Positions 60,453-64,000 of a DNA stretch of 64,000 nucleotides are shown here, piece after piece; the stretch's first letter is position 1; each line of letters starts with the position of its first letter. The DNA comes from Ga0077555 sp041397775 (GTDB lineage Bacteria > Pseudomonadota > Alphaproteobacteria > Rhizobiales > Hyphomicrobiaceae). Location of the stretch: positions 124,001-188,000 of the forward strand of contig JAWKWB010000006.1 of NCBI GenBank assembly GCA_041397775.1, read 5' to 3'. A program made the translations under genes and the position numbers. A model generated the notes under the pieces. It had not been told where the DNA came from and did not search any database. It was given only the letters and a program-made list of their open reading frames with translations.

Positions 60453-61520
60453 ATGGAGCATCCAGGCTTCTTCGAGCGTGCCGGGCCGTATTCCGTCGAA
60501 GCGCTCGCGCAACATGTCGACGCCGAACCGGTCGCGGCTGCGGATGCTTCGGGCCGCATGATCAGCGACGTGAAGCCCTTGCACGAGGCGCTCGGCGAGC
60601 ACGTCACGTTCATCGAGAACCGCAAGTACCTGCCGGCGCTGGCCGAGAGCCGCGCAGGCTTCTGCTTCGTCTCGCCTGCGCTCGTGGCCCGTGTCCCCGC
60701 CACCACCGTTCCGCTCGTGGTGCGTGCGCCCTATCGCGCCTTCGCCTTGGCGTTGCAGCTCTTCTATCCCACGGCGATGCTTTCCAAGACCGCCGAGTTC
60801 GGGGCGGACGACACGCCGCTGCTGATCCACCCGACCGCGCAGATCGAGGAGGGCGCGCGCATCGAAGCGGGCGCCGTGATCGGGCGCGAAGCGCGGATCG
60901 GACGTGGCAGCAAGATCGCGGCTGGCGCCGTGATCGGCTACCGGGTCCACGTGGGGCGGGACAGCTATATCGGGCCTGGCGCGTCGCTGACGCACGCGCT
61001 CGTTGGTGATCGCGTCGTCATCCATGCCGGCGTTCGCATCGGCCAGGACGGGTTCGGCTTCGCGATGAGCGCGCAGGGGCACCTGAAGGTGCCGCAGATC
61101 GGCCGGGTGATCATCCAGGACAGCGTCGAGATCGGTGCCAACAGCACCATCGACAGGGGCGCGCTTAAGGATACGATCATTGGCGAGGGAACAAAAATTG
61201 ATAATCTCGTTCAGATCGGGCACAACGTCGTCATCGGCCGCCACTGCGTGATCGTGTCCCAGGTCGGGCTTTCGGGCTCGTGCGAGCTGGGGGATTTCGT
61301 GGTCATTGGCGGCCAGGCCGGCGTCGTCGGTCACGTCAAGGTCGGCGCTGGAACACAGATTGCGGGTGCCTCACACGTCAAGGACGACGTGCCACCCGGC
61401 TCGCGCCTGGGCGGGACGCCTGCCGTTCCGTTCAAGGAGTGGGCCCGCAGCCTGGCTGCCATTCGGGAGCTGGGACGCGGCGGCCCTGCGCGACGCGAGG
61501 ACGACAAGGAAACGGGCTGA
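60453..61520 (+). CDS. lpxD: UDP-3-O-(3-hydroxyacyl)glucosamine N-acyltransferase LpxD
   Basis: 355 aa from ATG 60453 (GGTGGAG upstream), third step of lipid A synthesis. N-terminal uridine-binding domain (HPGFFERAGPYS, FIENRKYLPAL), then left-handed beta-helix hexapeptides from about 110. DNLVQIGHNVVIG carries the catalytic His. The C-terminal helix follows SRLGGTPAVPFKEW. First gene of lpxD-fabZ-lpxA-lpxI. Confidence 0.94.
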   Translation: MEHPGFFERAGPYSVEALAQHVDAEPVAAADASGRMISDVKPLHEALGEHVTFIENRKYLPALAESRAGFCFVSPALVARVPATTVPLVVRAPYRAFALALQLFYPTAMLSKTAEFGADDTPLLIHPTAQIEEGARIEAGAVIGREARIGRGSKIAAGAVIGYRVHVGRDSYIGPGASLTHALVGDRVVIHAGVRIGQDGFGFAMSAQGHLKVPQIGRVIIQDSVEIGANSTIDRGALKDTIIGEGTKIDNLVQIGHNVVIGRHCVIVSQVGLSGSCELGDFVVIGGQAGVVGHVKVGAGTQIAGASHVKDDVPPGSRLGGTPAVPFKEWARSLAAIRELGRGGPARREDDKETG

Positions 61521-61559
61521 ACACACCCCAGAGCGGTGTTTCAGGATGGATGGAGCGAC

Positions 61560-62048
61560 ATGACCATGAACGTCAGCGACAACAAACGAGAGCTTGCGAG
61601 CGCCGACATCGCACGCATTCTCAGTCTGCTGCCGCATCGCTATCCTTTTCTCCTGATCGACCGCATTCGAGACATGGACGGGGACGAGAGCTGCGTCGGC
61701 CTGAAGAACGTGACGATCAACGAGCCGTTCTTCCAGGGCCATTTCCCTCGCTATCCCGTCATGCCGGGGGTGCTGATCATCGAGGCGCTGGCGCAGACGG
61801 CAGGTGCGCTGTGCGTGCACAATTCCGGGCAGACGGACATTCCGCACATCGTCTATTTCATGGGCATCGACAAAGCGAAGTTCCGCAAGCCGGTGGTTCC
61901 TGGGGATCAACTGCATTTGCACGTGCGCAAGATCCGTAATCGTGGTCCAGTATGGCGCTTCTACGGTGAGGCGAAGGTCGACGGTCAAGTCGCCGCCGAG
62001 GCCGAGATCAGCGCCATGATCGTGGATCCAGCAAATGTCAAAACCTGA
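61560..62048 (+). CDS. fabZ: (3R)-hydroxyacyl-ACP dehydratase FabZ
   Basis: 162 aa from ATG 61560 (GGAG upstream). Hot-dog fold: LLPHRYPFLLIDRI, NEPFFQGHFPRYPVMPG with the catalytic His and EALAQTAG with the catalytic Glu. It dehydrates hydroxyacyl-ACP and competes with LpxA and LpxD for the same precursor, so its place between them balances fatty acids against lipid A. Its stop lies 14 bp inside lpxA. Confidence 0.94.
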   Translation: MTMNVSDNKRELASADIARILSLLPHRYPFLLIDRIRDMDGDESCVGLKNVTINEPFFQGHFPRYPVMPGVLIIEALAQTAGALCVHNSGQTDIPHIVYFMGIDKAKFRKPVVPGDQLHLHVRKIRNRGPVWRFYGEAKVDGQVAAEAEISAMIVDPANVKT

Positions 62049-62841
62049 CCGGCACCCTACGGCGATCGTCGAGGACGGTGCCATTATCGGCGCAGACGTC
62101 CGCATCGGGCCCTACTGCGTCATCGGTTCCAACGTGGAGATCGGCGACGGCTGCGAACTGCTCAGCCACGTGGTCGTTGCGGGGCGCACCAAGATCGGTG
62201 CACGCACGCGCATCTTCCCGTTCGCCTCGATCGGCCATCAGCCGCAGGATCTCAAGTACCACGGCGAACCTTCCACGCTGACGGTCGGCGCCGACTGCAT
62301 CATCCGGGAGGGCGTCACCTTCAATCCCGGTACCGAAGGCGGCGGCATGGTGACGACCATCGGCGACCGCTGCGCCTTTCTGGCCAACAGCCATGTGGGG
62401 CACGACTGCCGGGTCGGCAACAACGTGATCTTCTCCAACAACGTCATGCTGGCCGGCCACTGTGACGTGGGCGATTTCGCGATCATCGGCGGCGGAGCGG
62501 CGGTCATCCAGTTCGCGCGGGTGGGTTCGCACGCCTTCGTGGGCGGCATGTCCGGCCTCGAGAACGACCTCATTCCCTATGGCATGGCGCTCGGCAATCG
62601 CGCCTACCTGTCTGGCCTCAACATCATCGGCCTGCAGCGCCGCGGTTTCTCGCGCGAACAGGTGCATGCCCTCCGGCGCGCCTACCGGCTGTTGTTCGCG
62701 GACGAAGGCACCTTGAAGGAGCGGCTCGAGGACGTGGCGACCGAATACGCCGACAACGCCATCGTGCAGGAGATCGTCGCCTTCATCCGCGTCGGCGGCA
62801 AGCGCTCGCTTTGCACGCCACGCGATGCTCATGAAGCCTGA
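62035..62841 (+). CDS. lpxA: UDP-N-acetylglucosamine O-acyltransferase LpxA
   Basis: 268 aa, first step of lipid A synthesis. Hexapeptide beta-helix (IGADVRIGPYCVIGSNVEIG), ANSHVGHDCRVG with the catalytic His, and a C-terminal helical domain with RRGFSREQVHALRRAYRLLF. Overlaps fabZ by 14 nt, and its end overlaps lpxI by at least 11 nt. Confidence 0.95.
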   Translation: MSKPDRHPTAIVEDGAIIGADVRIGPYCVIGSNVEIGDGCELLSHVVVAGRTKIGARTRIFPFASIGHQPQDLKYHGEPSTLTVGADCIIREGVTFNPGTEGGGMVTTIGDRCAFLANSHVGHDCRVGNNVIFSNNVMLAGHCDVGDFAIIGGGAAVIQFARVGSHAFVGGMSGLENDLIPYGMALGNRAYLSGLNIIGLQRRGFSREQVHALRRAYRLLFADEGTLKERLEDVATEYADNAIVQEIVAFIRVGGKRSLCTPRDAHEA

Positions 62842-64000
62842 CGCCAGCGGTCCGCTGGGCATCCTCGCCGCGTCCGGACCCTTGCCGCTGGAGATCGCGG
62901 CCACGGCCCAAGCGAAGGGCCGGGCCGTTTTCATCGTTGCCTTGACAGGACTGGCCGATGCCGATGGCGTCGCGCGCCATCCCCACGCCTGGGCGAGCCT
63001 GGGCCAGGTCGGTCGCATCCTCGGGTCCTTCAAGTCCGCCGGCTGCCGGGACCTCGTCATCGCAGGGGCGATGCAACGGCCCGATCTCATGCGGCTGCGC
63101 ATCGACCTCGGATTCCTGCGCAACTTCGGCACGGTCCTGGCGCTCACGCGCGGCGGCGACGACAGCGTGCTGCGCAAGGTCGTGCGGTTCTTCGAAGGCC
63201 ACGGCTTCCACGTGTGCGGCGTGGGGGACGTGGCTCCGCAGCTGCTGGCGACGACAGGGCCGTTGGGTGCCTTGTCGCCGGACCCCGACCATCTGGCTGC
63301 CATCGCGCGCGCCAAGGCACTGCTGGCGGCGCTCGGTCCCTTCGACGTGGGGCAGGGCGCGGTCGTCACGCGCGCGCGCATCGTCGCCGTCGAGGGCGTG
63401 CGCGGCACGGATGCCATGCTGCGGGAACTGGCACGCGAGGGCGCAGGTGCGGGCATCGGGGCCGGCGCAGTGCTCGTGAAGCTGCCCAAGCCCGGGCAGG
63501 AGCGGCGTGTCGACCTGCCGACCATCGGGCCGGTGACCGTTGCGCGTGCGGTGTCTGCCGGGCTCGCCGGCATTGCTGTGGGCGCGGGCGCGTCGCTCGT
63601 CATGCAGCGGGAGGAAGCGCGCCGCGCAGCCGATGCGGCCGGCATCTTCGTCGTCGGCCTCGACGACGACGCCGGAGACGCCGAGGCGCCTGCAGTTGCC
63701 ACCACCATCGATACCCCGTTCGCCATTCTCGCGCGGCGCGCGCCGACACCAAAGGATCGGGCGGACATCGCCCTGGCGCGCAAGCTGGTCCTGACACTGC
63801 GCGCGCATGGGGCCGGACGTGCCGGCATCATCGGCGGCGAGCACGTGCTGGCCATCGCGGGCGCCTTGCCGGTTACTGCCATGTTGCGCGCCTCGGCCGC
63901 GCATGGGCATTGGGGCTTGCGGCGCCTGAAGGGCCAGATCGGCACGCTGCTGATCGACCTTGCGCCCGGACATGACGGCACCACGCCGCCGATATCGCAG
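62831..64000 (+). CDS. lpxI: UDP-2,3-diacylglucosamine pyrophosphatase LpxI (partial, right edge)
   Basis: At least 390 aa, open to the window edge, from ATG 62831 (an in-frame ATG at 62825 is also possible). It hydrolyses UDP-2,3-diacylglucosamine to lipid X, in place of LpxH. DUF1009-family pattern: GILAASGPLPLEIAATAQAKG, VIAGAMQRPD, FDVGQGAVVTRARIVAVEGVRGTDAMLREL and GAGASLVM. The family usually ends soon after AAGIFVVGLD (about 280-289), but here the frame continues for more than 100 residues, and RADIALARKLVLTLRAHGAG to TAMLRASAAHG resembles a second copy of the C-terminal part. Confidence 0.85.
   Translation, partial: MKPDASGPLGILAASGPLPLEIAATAQAKGRAVFIVALTGLADADGVARHPHAWASLGQVGRILGSFKSAGCRDLVIAGAMQRPDLMRLRIDLGFLRNFGTVLALTRGGDDSVLRKVVRFFEGHGFHVCGVGDVAPQLLATTGPLGALSPDPDHLAAIARAKALLAALGPFDVGQGAVVTRARIVAVEGVRGTDAMLRELAREGAGAGIGAGAVLVKLPKPGQERRVDLPTIGPVTVARAVSAGLAGIAVGAGASLVMQREEARRAADAAGIFVVGLDDDAGDAEAPAVATTIDTPFAILARRAPTPKDRADIALARKLVLTLRAHGAGRAGIIGGEHVLAIAGALPVTAMLRASAAHGHWGLRRLKGQIGTLLIDLAPGHDGTTPPISQ

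Overview
This is a GC-rich chromosomal window, dense in genes, from an alphaproteobacterium. The main evidence is the closing cluster rseP, bamA, lpxD, fabZ, lpxA, lpxI, with LpxI rather than LpxH making lipid X. The order tolQ-tolR-tolA, the run GST/FzlA-like, queG, SDR, and the BcsS and DUF3131 families agree with this. The Hyphomicrobiales or a nearby order is most likely, but the genus cannot be read from the sequence. I saw no rRNA, tRNA, CRISPR array, phage or insertion sequence.

Layout. 0.3-6.6 kb holds a possible cell-surface glycan locus: BcsS, a single polypeptide joining GH18-like, CE4 deacetylase and GT2 synthase domains, and a DUF3131 protein. Three CTAG-ended palindromic elements of 77-79 bp flank the last gene. 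7.4-14.4 kb holds a large RTX protein with two propeller-like regions, then two Tad-type pseudopilin-like genes. 14.7-20.4 kb holds an iron-type alcohol dehydrogenase, a two-gene redox operon on the minus strand and a divergent TRAP transporter. 20.4-26.8 kb holds TrmO, a nucleotide-sugar 4-epimerase, TolQRA and an FAD monooxygenase. 27.2-43.3 kb is an exopolysaccharide locus: heparinase-like protein, glycosyltransferase, WecB, WecC, initiating sugar transferase, Wzy-like polymerase, FecR/Gly-rich protein, CpsB-type phosphatase, Wza, Wzc, a J-domain protein and a membrane-anchored protein. 43.3-56.1 kb is mixed metabolism: GMC oxidoreductase pair, coiled-coil protein, SDR, QueG, GST, a nickel/cobalt transporter pair, thioredoxin-like, LLM oxidoreductase, orphan LivH-like permease, HemB. 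56.5-64.0 kb is envelope and lipid A biogenesis.

The strongest finding is at 16100-16984. Two open frames that look like separate genes are one GRDB-family protein interrupted by an in-frame UGA at codon 166, in a UGA-Pro-Val-Cys (UxxC) context. Directly after the UGA, at the spacing expected of a bacterial SECIS, lies a perfect 7-bp hairpin with a 5-nt loop that has G in its second position. I read it as a selenoprotein, translationally coupled to a CVPC glutaredoxin-like gene. The selenocysteine machinery (selA, selB, selC, selD) is not in this window and must be found elsewhere in the genome.

The exopolysaccharide locus supplies UDP-ManNAc (WecB), UDP-ManNAcA (WecC) and possibly UDP-GalA (the epimerase), lipid-linked initiation, polymerisation, export (Wza/Wzc) and length control through a tyrosine kinase/phosphatase pair. 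A Wzx flippase and most glycosyltransferases are missing and are presumably elsewhere.
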